DNA from: Rhea pennata
Taxonomy: Eukaryota > Chordata > Aves > Rheiformes > Rheidae
DNA length: 64,000 nucleotides
Reading direction: 5' to 3'
Assembly: GCF_028389875.1 (NCBI RefSeq)
Contig: NC_084671.1
Location: forward strand, 27,807,083 to 27,871,082
Shown: positions 35,007-46,649 of the stretch, piece after piece
How positions within the stretch are numbered: position 1 is the stretch's first letter
How the letters are laid out: each line of letters starts with the position of its first letter
Translations under genes and position numbers: made by a program
Notes under the pieces: generated by a model
What the model was told of the DNA's origin: nothing
Database searches by the model: none
The model's input: the letters and a program-made list of their open reading frames with translations, nothing else

Positions 35007-37566
35007 GGCACAGCACTAATGGAAACCAGGAGGCTGGGGTTCCAGAATAGTTTTAATGAAGAAAACTATGGGAAAGACATAACTCCGAAGGGGCCTCTGC
35101 TTGGAAACCTCTGACACTGCAGGTTCAGTTGTACTTACTGACAGTAGAAGATTTGAGAGCGCAGGGTTCAAGAAGGAGAGCGTGACTATTACAGGGGAGG
35201 ATTCAGCAGGAATTTCAGCTGACCTAAAGGCCTTCCATGAATAATACCAAACCCACCAACCTGCAGGCAATGCCTGTTGGGGTTATTCCCCTCCAACATC
35301 CTGCTCTCCTAAGGATCTCTTTCCCCACTGAAAAGAAGTGTCAGCTGCTCAGGCAACACTGCTGAGCTGCTACAGGCTGTAGACTGGCTTTAAGGCAAAG
35401 CGAAAGCGAGTTTTATTCTGGGTTGAAAACTGCTGTGGTTTGGTAGAAGCTTCACGCTCAGATGAGTGACTCCTGCAGCATGTCAGGAGCCTTGGAGATG
35501 AAGGCAAGGGGCAGGGAGCAACCCCAGGCTTCCAAAGCCCACCGTCCTCGCTCGTGAGCCAGAGCTCTTTGCTGTCTCCCAGTGTTCAACATGCACTGCG
35601 CTGTGGGATGGAGCAACCTCTAATTACAAGTAGGATCACACTTTCCGCTCTGCGTGTGAATCTACTTTGGCAGGGCCATCTACTGAGAAGCAGTACACGC
35701 GTGCGTATTTGCTTTTGTGTTCACTGATCTCCCCAGCCTGCACATTCCTCACCTTCAGCCTGACCCTGCTGAGTAGGTTTTGGATAAGACCAAGGTTTCT
35801 GTACATAATCCAGATTTCAGGTCTTGCCTGCCAACTCCCTTTAAGCACACATCCCCCTGGTTCAGCTAGCTTCCTCGTTGCTGTTCTAAGACTCTTTGAA
35901 TCCCACTGTCCTGTCCCCTAGTGCTCAGCATATATTGAAATTATGTTCCATTTCTAAGTCAAGGAGAAGTAAAATGTGATAGAAAAACGCAAGCGGGAGA
36001 AAGAACAGAATGGGAAAAAGAATGGAGCTATCTCCCTGCGGCCAAGCAGGGAGGCTGGGGCATCTCCCAAGCCGTGCTGCCCGAGCCTCTACTAAATTGC
36101 ACGTCTGTGCGCAGAGCCCTGACCATAGACTCTGCTTTAGGCAAAAAATTGGACTTTCGAAACCTAAAACGAAAACACTCTTCAAGTAAACTCTGGTGAA
36201 GTGAAATTCTGATTAGGGCTTCATCACCCTGCTGCCTGCAGACACCCTCTCAGTTCAATTCAATAGTCTGTCATGCTTGTTACTGGGAAATGAATTCCCT
36301 TCACACTGACATTTCATATACTTACTGATACAGCTTATAATGAACACTCCGCCAACCCTGTCAGCTTCTTGCAAAACTAACTTTTTATTACATGTTTTTT
36401 CATTATTATATTTAAATTTTCTCTCTTTTTTTAAGAGCTGCCTAGGATAACAGATCTTGCCATCAGGCTCCTCCTTTGAGCCAGGGTTTGGCACTACGTG
36501 ACGCACTGATTCCTACTGACTCTCCCTCCTCCATCCACAACCGTGGCCAGGCCTCAGGGGCTCCAAAGGAGCATCAAAACTTCACAGAGGCTGCAGAACA
36601 CCTAGCGCCAGCACTGCCAGGGGCCTGCAGAGATGTTAAGAGGGATAAATTATCAGGCCCTGACTTTGCAGTGCACTGAAGCACCTTCTCAACATTACGC
36701 ACGCAGCAGCCTGCTGGTCTGTGATCATACATATTGCCACCCTAGTGCTAACTGCATCTACCCCATCAGTAGGATACTTATACTAAGTATCTCTGTCATT
36801 CTGATGACTCACTCCAGTTAGACTTTTTTTGCTGTCATTCTGCTACAGCAGCTAACACAAGAGCATTGCAGCGCACAGTACTGGCTCCTAGGTATTAAAG
36901 CAGAAGTACTGCTAATGAAGATCACTGATGATCTGCACAATCATCCCTACAGCACTTCAGCTACAGGCTTGAGCACTACACTGGCCTTTGGCTCCTGCTG
37001 GCTTCATTTTGGGCTAAACCCACCTTTGATCTGGATTCTGTGCTGGGACCTGGTCTTAGAAGAGTCAACCACCAGCAGTTAGCGTGATTTTTCCCTCCTC
37101 CTGTGGGATCATGGCCATCCAACGTAAATGCTCACCCTCTCACTTGACCTTCTTTTCCTTTGGTATAGAACTTCAAATAAACAGAATAAACTGCTCCTGA
37201 CAGGAGCCTGAGACACCTGAAATAACTTTACATTGATGTGCAAAACAGATAGAAGTGACAAGTGCTCCCAAGAGAGGCTTTCCTTCTTTCCCTGCTTAAC
37301 ACTGCGCTGTTCTCATCTTTGCAGAAAGGTCTGATGCCTTCACAGGCTGTCTAATCTTACTTAACAAAACCGCACGACTCCTGGGGAGGGGAACTTGTTT
37401 TCTTAAGTCTTTAAAGGGTTGTGAACTCTTAGATAATTGATGATGAACACAAGGTGGTATCTGCAGCTTGTGCAATATTTAGGTTAACAGTCAGACACTA
37501 CGGTATGAACTGGAAACCCAATAACTTGAAAATAACATTTTTGTCTTTTTTTTTTCCCTGCATTTA

Positions 37567-39020
37567 CAGAAGAATGGCCATATTGTATCACATGAGAGTT
37601 CTATCAACCTGAAGAAATGGTCTGAATATACCTTGGGAAGGGTAATTCCACCAATACTACCTGAATACCTTTCTCCAGCCTCCAGCAATTAGGACACTGC
37701 AGAGTTGTCCTAGTACCTCTTAAAGGACTTCTCCTCCATGAATTTATACAAATACTGTTCAAACTTCCGTAAACTTTTAGTGCTTAAAGTAGCCACAAGA
37801 AGCCAGCAGCAACCTAATTATGTGTCGTATGAGAAAGTACCTCCTTTCATTTGAACCTTCATCTGCTAGTTTTGTCTGATGGCCCCCTCTTCTCATGCTG
37901 GAAGTGACAGTCAACAACTCCCTTCTCCAATTCTCCTGCCTCTTGCACTTTTTTAGGCAACTACTGTATGACTGCTGGCCTGCACTCACCCTTTTCATAG
38001 ATTCTTAACTAGGCTCTGTAACTGTTTAATCATTCCTCACATGCATTTCACCTGCCGTTCACGCCTCCGTCTCATCTCTGTACTTTTTCCAGTTCCAGTA
38101 AGTCAGTTTTAAGATGAGGAGCCTAGAATTGCACTCAGTAGCCGAGACACGGTGCCCTAACAATGTTCCTTGGTCCTTTCCTACCAATCTTACTGCATTT
38201 TGACAGTTGCTGGGCTCTGCGATGCCATTTCCATAAAATAATTTATGGCATCTCCCAAGTCGCTGAGGAATGAGATCCCAGCTCAGAACTCATCAGCTTG
38301 TAGGTAAAGCAGCAATTGTCTTTCCCCATGTGCATCACTTCACGTTCACCTGCACTGAATTTCACCTGCTGTGTATCGCCTAGTCACTCAGTCACACAAG
38401 TTGGCTTTCTTTTTTTTACCACTCTCCATACCATCATCAGTCTTTACATTCACTGCTGACTCCTTTTCCAAATCCTTTTTGAATATACTGAACAGGGCAG
38501 CTGCCAGCACAGATCCCTGCAGAGCTTCCCTGGTGACCTCTCTCCGTGGCAGAAGCATTTCTTCCTTCCCTTTGGTTCCTATCTTTCAAGCAGTTACCCA
38601 TCAGGTGACCTTTCCTCTTAGCCCATGGCAGCTCAGTTTAAGATCCTTCTTTGAGAAAACCGATCAAAAGCCTTCTAGAAACCTAAGTGGATTTTATCAA
38701 CTGTATTTACCTTGTCTATATGCTTGCTGATGCCTTCAGAGATCTTTGGGAGATTTGTGAATCCTAACATCCTTTCAGAAAGATGTGCTATCTTACTAGT
38801 GTGCCTGCTAACTCTGTTCTTTCTTTTTCCCATTATCCCAGTTAAGGTTTGCAGTCCTCCAGACTTCCCAGCCGCCCTTTTTAGAACTGACATTACATAA
38901 CCTGCCTTCCTCAAAACCATCTCTGATGAGAAGGCAGTTTTAACTGAAAGGTTGCCCATTGCAGTCAGTAGTTCAGCTCTTCCATCCTTGAGTAAGGGCT
39001 CGCAGCACACCAACAGAGAC
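37567..39020 (-). mobile_element. Decayed CR1-type LINE, RT domain to 3' end, antisense
   Basis: This is the largest mobile element in the window, about 1.45 kb. Read on the minus strand, it runs from inside the reverse transcriptase near 39020 to the 3' UTR end near 37567. The 3' end reads on the plus strand as 'agaatggccatattgtatca', a decayed copy of a phrase shared by sauropsid CR1 copies. A relic of the RT core reading KAFD lies at 38663-38674, directly preceded by an in-frame stop (38675-38677). The next conserved phrases (about 38505-38530 and 38345-38370) fall in shifted frames. Full-length CR1 has two ORFs over about 4.5 kb; here ORF1, the endonuclease and the RT N-terminus are missing, as expected from 5' truncation. 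Stops and frameshifts make it a fossil with no coding capacity. Confidence 0.85.
38675..39013 (-). pseudogene. CR1 reverse transcriptase fragment (broken)
   Basis: A 112-codon open stretch inside the CR1 remnant. It covers part of the palm region of the reverse transcriptase just before the catalytic A-box, and ends at the stop codon immediately before the KAFD relic. The downstream RT, including the YADD-type box, lies in other frames. The frame-opening Met is not a biological start. The protein cannot be functional. Confidence 0.65.
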
Positions 39021-39525
39021 TTTGAACAGATTCCTAGTCATTTTTTCACTTGGAAGACAGTTTGCACATCCCTTCTTTGAGAACATGTTAAGGCGTCAGT
39101 AGATACTTAGCATAAAGTCTGTTCTCTTAGCTGAGACACCATGAATTGATCCGGACTCTTCAAGAGCTGAAAAACATAGGTGACTAGAACATGGGCTGAA
39201 GACAAACCTCTCCGGCAAAGGATGTACTATAACCGGACCTGCAGAGCCCTCAGCTGTGTCCCCTGCCTCTGCCCCAAACAGCTCAGTAGTGGAAGGAAGT
39301 AGAGGGGGGCAGCAAACTCAAAAGAGATATAATACACATTTAATGCCATAGCACAAGAGGTCTCCCAATTCTTCTTCATTGAAAAGGGATATATAGGCCA
39401 TGGCTAAACGAGTCTTACCAGAATGATTCTTTTAGCACGTGACGCTGTTTCATCCATGACTTTCTCATTTCTGACGCACAGCGCTTTGGAGAAGCTGGAA
39501 GTGCCAAGGTGCATTGGAAGCAAGC
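39021..39525. other. Unique DNA between CR1 and CpG island 3
   Basis: No gene or repeat recognised. A CACGTG E-box lies at 39436-39441 within a 'gcacgtgac' context. Confidence 0.5.
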
Positions 39526-40260
39526 GTGCTGGGAGCAGCAGAGAGGCGGCCAGCACGTGCAGTGAATCCTCCAGCACCAGTACCCCTCCATCGCTGGCCC
39601 GGGCTCCCTCTCCGGGAGCACTGCCGGCAAACAGCGATGCCTTCCCGCTGACTGCCGTACCTCCTCTTTCAACACCGCTCCAACGGGACAGCCGCCTATG
39701 GGAATCGCGTCTCTGAAGCTACGGCGGCGAACGATTCCCCAGCTCGGCAAGCAGCGGCCGGCAGCTCCGCGACGCGGGGAACGGGGCTCGGCGGAGCGTG
39801 TTCCCATGGAAACAGGCAGGTCTTCGATGGCTGTTGACAGCTTTGGATAGTTTTTCCTCTAAAACGCTTGGACACAGAGCAGGTGTCTCCAACCCAGGCA
39901 GTAACCAGATAGCGCAAACCTAGCACGGCTAGATAACGAGATGTGGGTTTATTTGAGACAAAGCGTTTTCACCCGGGGAAGGAGCCAGGCTATCGCCGCG
40001 CCGTCCCCACCGCAGGGGCACGCGGAGGCATCTGCGGCGAGCAGCTGCTCCGCGCGCCGGCTCTGCGCTGCGCTCCAGCAGCAGGCAGGCAGGCGCTTCT
40101 GCCTCCCCTCCCCGTGAAAACTGCGGCAGAGATGGGGAGTGGGCTCCGTTCGGGCAGGGGTGCGAGCAAAGCCTCATCGCGGCACGGGCACTCCGCCGCT
40201 GAAGCCGTAGTGAACCGCTCGCAAAGCTGCAGCGCATCATCCCCAAGTTGCTTTTTCTTT
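39525..40260. promoter_or_regulatory. CpG island 3
   Basis: Two CpG-rich lobes: about 39530-39800, and 39955-40240, where I count 28 CpGs in 39961-40200. A CACGTG E-box lies at 39554-39559, with another upstream at 39436. CCAAT boxes lie just downstream on both strands (40357-40361 plus strand, 40432-40436 minus strand). The longest open frame of the window (39943-40722, 259 codons, plus strand) runs through it but contains no recognisable domain, is Ser/Ala/Arg-rich as expected from G+C bias, and continues into noncoding-looking DNA. Promoter function for an unseen transcript is the best guess. Confidence 0.55.
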
Positions 40261-40459
40261 TCTTCCTCTGGGGCGGGGGAGATGGACTTTCAAAGGGAGC
40301 AGCTCAGAATTAGCGGCTGCTGCAGACACGCAATAGCCAACTCTCCCCTTGCTCAGCCAATTCAGCTGTTTCCACCCCTCCCTTTAAAACAAAATAAACA
40401 TCGGTGCCGTTCTGCTTATTCCGTAGCTTGGATTGGTACCGCACCTGCGCTCTGGCCAG

Positions 40460-40745
40460 AAAGCGCTAAGCAATTCTGTGCGAGGATATCTGTAATGTGG
40501 TGTTACATCAAAAACGACGTTGAAAAAGTTATTCGGGTTTCCAAGTCTGGTGCTCGGAGGGTAGGGCATGCCAGATTTAAAATTGCCTGTGCAAATTTTA
40601 TTAGGCCCACTTGTGCTCACACGTTATGGTACGGTCTAATTACCCAATTGCCTCCAATTTTTTTCCTAAAGACACCTGCTTTGTTTGGAGGATGGATAAC
40701 TGTTCACTGCAGACTTTCATAACCTTAATTATTATTTAGTATACA
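40460..40745. promoter_or_regulatory. Candidate conserved noncoding element
   Basis: Directly right of island 3 the composition switches to unique, A+T-rich DNA with TAATTA cores at 40637-40642 and 40726-40731 and an 'aaattttattaggcccactt' type block. The sharp change and the lack of repeat character resemble a vertebrate conserved noncoding element. Conservation is not shown here. Confidence 0.3.
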
Positions 40746-40874
40746 ACATCCAAATCGAAACTGCTCATTTCCTCTTGAACCTGGCTCAAGTTTTCCAACC
40801 AAAGTAGCCGAAGGCTCCAGAAATGATTCATTTCTCAGCACAATGTATCTCTGCATTAGTGATTTCACATTAAA

Positions 40875-40925
40875 GCCAAGAAACTGAGGCATAGGGAGAT
40901 TAAAGCAAAAACGACCTAATGTAAC
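40875..40925 (-). mobile_element. MIR-like SINE relic, antisense
   Basis: The block 'aagaaactgaggcataggga' followed by 'gattaaag' matches the reverse complement of the MIR 3' half ('gaggaaactgaggcacagag' then 'aggttaag'). Only about 50 bp can be followed. Confidence 0.5.
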
Positions 40926-41879
40926 AAATAGTTTGGGGAGACTTCAGCCATTGCGACTCTGATGAACTCCAGAGAATTTAGCATCTTACTGACTTTAATA
41001 CGTGAGCTTACATCTATCACCTTTTGACTGAAGCTATCTGCATTTCTGCACATCAGCTTTAAGATCTGCATTCAGAAAATGAGGGGCTCAGTGGCTGATG
41101 TTTTCAGCTACTTCATCACAAAAGATGCACGGTTACAGATTCCCATCTTCCAGCTTGGCTTAACGACTTTATTTCGTGACACTGTTCTCCCTCCCTCCCT
41201 GCAGCCTCTGCTGCATGCCCTGCCAAACGCTGCACGAGCCAGGAGAGCATTCCTAAGGGACACCCGTCTCACGCGCAGCGCAAAGCCATCAGCAAGCCAG
41301 ACCCCAACTGCACAGAGCTCGTCTGACGACGGGAGTTTGACGGATGAGAACGAAAAAAAAAGAAAAAAATAAGACCAAAAAAGAGGCACAATTTCACATT
41401 TCCAGGCCAAATTGAATAAGAAAGGCGCAATGCTGAAATTGGTTGCAAAATGAACTCAGGGTGAAAAAAACTGCTGGGGGTCAAAAGAAAGGTCTCGTTT
41501 TTGTATGAACCCTCTTTGTTTCAAACTTTTTAATGTAAAATTCATTCCAATTCAAAGGAAAATGAACTCTGGGAGCAAATGCAAAACGTTAATGTTAAGA
41601 ACCGGGTGCTTCCAGTGTTAAAGACATTTTGTTGACATGAATACAGTTCCACGAAGGAAAAGAAAACCCATTTAATCATCGCTATGTTTTACAGTGGCAA
41701 TCAGCGGGATGAAAGATTTCCAACCACGCACACGGAGCAAGGCAGAATTATGCAGAATAAGCAATGGGCAACCACGTTATTAAAGGTGTGACAAAACGTC
41801 TGCATGGGGGGAAGAACCAAAGTTTCACAGCTGTCCCTAAACTGACACATTTTAAATATACGACATGGCAACCTTATGC

Positions 41880-41896
41880 TTTTTTTTTTTTTTTTT
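41880..41896. repeat. (T)17 homopolymer
   Basis: Seventeen consecutive T residues. No retroposed sequence is recognised on its right side. Confidence 0.9.
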
Positions 41897-43050
41897 GGTC
41901 AAGGAGGTTGCTTTTCTTTGGAGTTTGCCAAAACCTTTCTACACTGCAGTCAAGAAGCAATCCTGAAAAGCTGGGAATTCCCTAGCTGGGATCATGCTGC
42001 ATGGGTCGCAGACTCGCTGCAGTCCTATCCACAGAGGAGAGTCTCGGCATTTTACTGCAGTAACTGGCCTCTCTCTTCTCCTGGCCTCCAGAGAGAACCA
42101 GTTTCAAACATAATTTCTGTTTGTAGCAGAGGGTCACAAGGATGATTCATTGCGTTGCTGCTGTCATGATGACAGAGAAGGATAAAATGAAGTAAATGTA
42201 AACAAAACATTCAGAAGAGGCTAAAAAATTGAGGAAAGCAAAAAGAACATCCCAGCAAACAAAACAAGACTGAGAGAAAGATGAATTGCGCTATCAGCAA
42301 GAAGATGAAAGAAGAGGAAGCACCTAGAGACAGAATATGGCAACAGCTTTCGTCTTGTAAGACTGGCTTTTCACTAGAGCCTGAAAGGTTTAATTTAATG
42401 GGGGATTTGTGGGTACCGCGCTGAAAAAGCTGAAAACATTCCCCAGCTTTTACCTAAGGACCGATGGCTTTTGTCCCTCAGTCTCCAGCCCTCCCGGCTG
42501 CTCCAGAAAGCTCTTTCGTCTGCACTGTAGCTGGATATACGACAACACGCAGCCTTCGCCCAAGGTGTCCTTTCTCAGCTCTCCAGAGCCTTCTCCTCCA
42601 TTTGGGATCTGCACCATCCTTCCCCCAAGGGACCACCAAGGGGTCCTCAACCTGCTGCCACCGCATCTGCTGTTAGCCTAGCTCCTGCACGTTACTGATG
42701 AGAAGCCTCCGTTTTTCCCTCCGACTCCTACTAACCGTTGCTTGTCTGTGGTTGTCCAGTTTAGTTCCATCTCTCAGCTTCTTTGCCTGTCCTGGCTTTA
42801 GATCTCATTTATGCACACAGCTTGGGTATTGAGGGAAAAAGGGTGAAAGCCTGGAAAACAGCTAGGTCCTCAAAACCTCTGAAAAGCCCCTCCAAATCCA
42901 AGGCTGTTCACTGAGATGGGCTGACTGAGCTCCATGCTACCCACAGCGCAAAAGAAAAATGAATTATCTGGAGGCGAACAGACTTGCTTTATCATCTCAC
43001 TTCAACTTCAGGATACATAGTCCCATCCCTAACGCTCCTCCCGGCTCCAA

Positions 43051-43089
43051 CACTGAGACTGTACACTGAGATTGTACACTGAGACCATA
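43051..43089. repeat. Three-unit 13-bp tandem repeat
   Basis: Units 'cactgagactgta', 'cactgagattgta' and 'cactgagaccata' lie head to tail. They differ by one to three bases, so the array is young to moderate in age. Confidence 0.9.
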
Positions 43090-43313
43090 AGTGGATAACA
43101 AGCCGTGGTCCCCTCTCCTGGAATCAGAGGCAGAACTACTGAACCCTTCTTAGAGAAGGCTTAGAAATATTCATGGTTCATGAGATGAATTCCTTTCTGC
43201 TTATTATTCAGCTCAGCTATAGTTAAACCAATTTAAGCTACACAACATAAGAGTTATTAAAAAAGATCTCTGCCTGTCAACTTTTCATTACATTACTGCT
43301 CGACATTCATCTT

Positions 43314-43357
43314 AAAAAAAAAAAGAAAAAAGAAAAAAAAAAAGAAGGGGGGGGGGA
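43314..43357. repeat. 44-bp pure purine tract
   Basis: A and G only: A-runs interrupted by single G residues, ending in ten consecutive G residues and one A. Homopurine tracts of this length can form triplex DNA, and the G-run is difficult for polymerases. Confidence 0.9.
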
Positions 43358-43746
43358 CCAGGAGACTTTAAAATTAAACTACGTTAAAGTGTAAACCAGG
43401 CACGGAAGAGGAAGAAATTAAAACACTATCACCGGAATGCAGCTTGCACAAGCTGTCCTCTCGCCCCTCCCAATCCCAGCTAGCCTGTTTTGAGCCCAAG
43501 GGCATCAAACAGCAATTCAAAGCAACAACATCACTGCGTGCAATTTTGTTATTTATGCTTCCCTGCGAAACAGAGAGAGTTGCTGAAGCTTCTTCCATCC
43601 TCATGTGCTGTGGGAGGGGAGTCACTTGCCCATGGTAGGGCCTCGGCTGGGCAGAGCACCCGTTTGCTGCAAACAAGGGTCTGCAATGGCCACAAGAAGT
43701 GGCTCCTGCAAATCACAGCAGTAGCTTTTCACCTTCCCCAGGAGTG

Positions 43747-43760
43747 TTTTTTTTTTTTTT
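43747..43760. repeat. (T)14 homopolymer
   Basis: Fourteen T residues followed by a C+T-rich stretch. The whole run resembles a pyrimidine tract, but no credible exon follows. Confidence 0.85.
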
Positions 43761-46649
43761 CCTCCTCCTCTTCCCACTGCAGGTAGTAGTGGAGGAGGAA
43801 ATTGCTGCCCCTCTCTGCCCCAAAGGGGTCTTTTTCCTTCAGAAACGAGTGAGCACAACAGCCAAATTGCTGTTCTTTATGTCTCACATGATGTTTCTTG
43901 TCTCACAGAGCATCGTGCTAAAGCTGTCCCTCTCCGGTGGTGGGCAGGACGGCGCAGGCTCTGTGCTACCGATGGAATTGGCCAACCACCTGCACGGAGC
44001 AGAAAAATCGACAGGGCGAGAACAACCCAGGGCCACGAGACAAGGTGAACGGGAGACACAAACTTACTGACTATGGATTCTGAGCTCGTCCAGGGTATTT
44101 TTCTAAGCCTGCTCAACCTAGCCTCCAACTTGTGAGTAGCAGAAGCCACTAAGTGATTCTCCAAGAAAGGAAAGGGCAAAGTCAGCCTAGCACAGAGCTC
44201 TAACCAACCTCCACTCATAGGCCACTCTCCAATGTCCAAGAGAAGGACTGTCACATAGTCCGCTAGAGCAGCAGCCCTCGTGACAGTGGTCATTGATCAT
44301 GTCACGTCACCTTCTTCAGCCTGGTGCTGAAACCATCCAGCCTGGCCCAGCAGTAACAGGGCTCTGCCCTGGGCATGGGACAGAGGAAAGGGACACAGCA
44401 CTAGCAAAGAGTGACCCAGAATGAGCTCTGCATGGAGCTGGGCAGGCAACATCGCTGCCTTCCCTCTTCCCAGTGCCAGGCTCATACGCTTGTCTCCAGA
44501 CACCAGTACAGACCAGCCAGGCACAGCGAGAGCTGTCCTGTCAACATCACTCTGTCAGCTCCCTTCCAACGCTTCCCCTTCCCAGCAGCTACAGGAAGCA
44601 ACGGCAAGTTCAAAGGGCTAGAGGGGATGATTTATTTGGATTTGATGCTGTATGAAATCCTAGTTAACCATTTTGCAGGAGAAAGGCACGCAGCCTGCGC
44701 CCTGCCACCTAAGAAGCCAAACGAAGGCAGCAAGCGCGGCATATTTCTGTTATTACTTGTTCCACTTGAGTGAAACTCCACAATCGGGCAATAGCAGGAG
44801 GCACTTGCTCTGAGCAAACACACAGTTGCGAACATGCCAGAAGTGTAATCCCCTTGCAGGGAGTTACCCAAGCTGCAGGGCGGGAGGGGGGAAAATCCCA
44901 AAGCTGCCGGTGATGAGAAAGGAGACAGAGCAGGGAAATAAAGATCGAGGACTTCGAGCTTTACTTCAAATCAGATCACTCAACTACGCGGAACAACTCT
45001 AAGCCAGCTCCAGCGACGGACTGCTTCATGGTAATTGTTTCACCAAAAGGCAAGAGCAGCGGTTTCTTAAAACAACTATAAAAGGTTTTCAGATGTTTGA
45101 TAATGAAATCTTCTTTCCTGCTGGAGCCTTTTCCTACCACTATATACACTGAATAGTAGTTTGGGCAGCGTGTTATCGCTAGCTGGCTCAGGAGTGCTGT
45201 CTTATGGGCACTCGTATTTTTAAGGAAGTATAAAAAGAAAAATAAAGCATTTGTTTAGAACAAAATTGCCCAGCAGGGACCTGCTCCTACAACCCTTCTG
45301 CCTACAAACAGCTTTTATTGACTTGGGTAAGTCTTTTGACTGCATGTCTTTGAACCATTTTGCATGTGGAAGGGTTTCAAGGACTGGAAGCCAGAACTGC
45401 ACGTGACTCGTCCAGCTTGAGACAGAGTACAGGTTTCAGCTGGTGCCAGCCAGAAGTCAACAAAAACCCAGAACGTACATCTGAAAGGTGCTGTGTGCTG
45501 AATATTAAGACAGGACTGCAACTCGGCCACCCCATTAGGATTCAATAGAAAATGATATCCACTTCCAGTTCCTTGGGATATGGCTTATAAGCTAATCTGC
45601 AGTGGTAAACCTGCTTCGTGCCTCCTAAGAGGCTCTATGCACACTGGAAGGACTTGATGGTCGGTCAGATCACCACGTTAGCGGGGACAGTGCAGGCTAA
45701 GACAAGCTGGACTCCACAAGGATACGAGCAGGCCCCTGTAAACCTGTGTGTAAAATACACTGCAAGACTGAAATAAAGAAGTAAAGCAGTGAAATGTTTT
45801 TCTAGCAGACCAAGCCAGAACACCACAACAAACAGGAGCAGAAACCGCTGGGGTAGGCTTGACCTTGGCTTTGGGGCTCTTGCGTCTCTGAGACAGGAGG
45901 AGAATCAGCTCGAGTGGGTGTCACAGGATGCTAAAGCCATTTCAACTTTTTTTCCAGCAGATTTTCATTCTGAGATGCTCCCAGTGACCAAGGTTTAGGT
46001 CCCAGGGCAGTTTTGCCTGTGCCTTGCCATTATGGGCAATGGCTAGCTGAGAGGGAAGAATCCCTGCTCACTTACTGTGTTCTGGCTAGTCCATCCTGGA
46101 GCCACCGAGCAATGGTCCCTGGCTCTGGTGTGGCTGCTACCATGGTAGATCATGCAGAGACAACTAAAATCCTGGACTGCAGTATTGCTTCCTACTGCGG
46201 TATTTTACTACTAAGGGGCATAATGAATGGGACTATCTGTAAACCACAGCAACGATTCCTGAGGAGAATTTGCACAGTGTTATAGCAGAAACAGCAATTC
46301 TTCAAGCACAGAAATCATCTAAAGACCTAAATGTTGCAAGCAATTGCTAAGTAGCACATTTAAATGGAATAAGACTCCTGCTAAGTAGATAAGAGGATAA
46401 AGTTCAGAAAATAGGATAACGCATGATGCAGATTTAGGGCCAACATTTTGGTTCGGTGTTTCATTCCATTTCCACATATTCTCTGCATTTAAAGATGTTT
46501 GTTCTCTTCGTGAAGTAGATCCCAGGTTCTTTCACAGCACACAAAGGTGTAAGAGTAACCTAAAGCCACACGCACGGTTAGCTGAGAAAGAGGTGTTAGT
46601 GACAATGATTACACTTTTGCAAGTTAGTCAGTCCTGTAGCACAGAAAGA

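Larger units (their letters stand above)
32611..37560. other. Unique noncoding DNA
   Basis: No gene or transposon family is recognised. It contains a perfect 12-bp inverted repeat (34060-34094), a short 'tttttcca' repeat (34246-34269), a 13-A tract (34994-35006) and a T-rich run (37546-37555). Open frames are short and unrecognised. Confidence 0.5.
40926..46640. other. Unique noncoding DNA with homopolymer tracts
   Basis: No gene is recognised. Contains a 17-T tract (41880-41896), a triple 13-bp repeat (43051-43089), a long purine tract (43314-43357) and a 14-T tract (43747-43760). Overlapping open frames at 42409-42681 and 43699-44293 have no known motif. Confidence 0.5.

Noticed and set aside
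43740..43915. Pyrimidine tract followed by AG as a splice acceptor of a coding exon
   Set aside because: The following sequence has no recognisable coding potential and no matching donor. T-runs of this kind recur throughout the window as simple repeats.
45645..45685. Possible CR1 3' end ('ggaaggacttgatggtcggt')
   Set aside because: It resembles the sense-strand CR1 terminus only over a short phrase. The downstream 'ttccaacc' part is missing.
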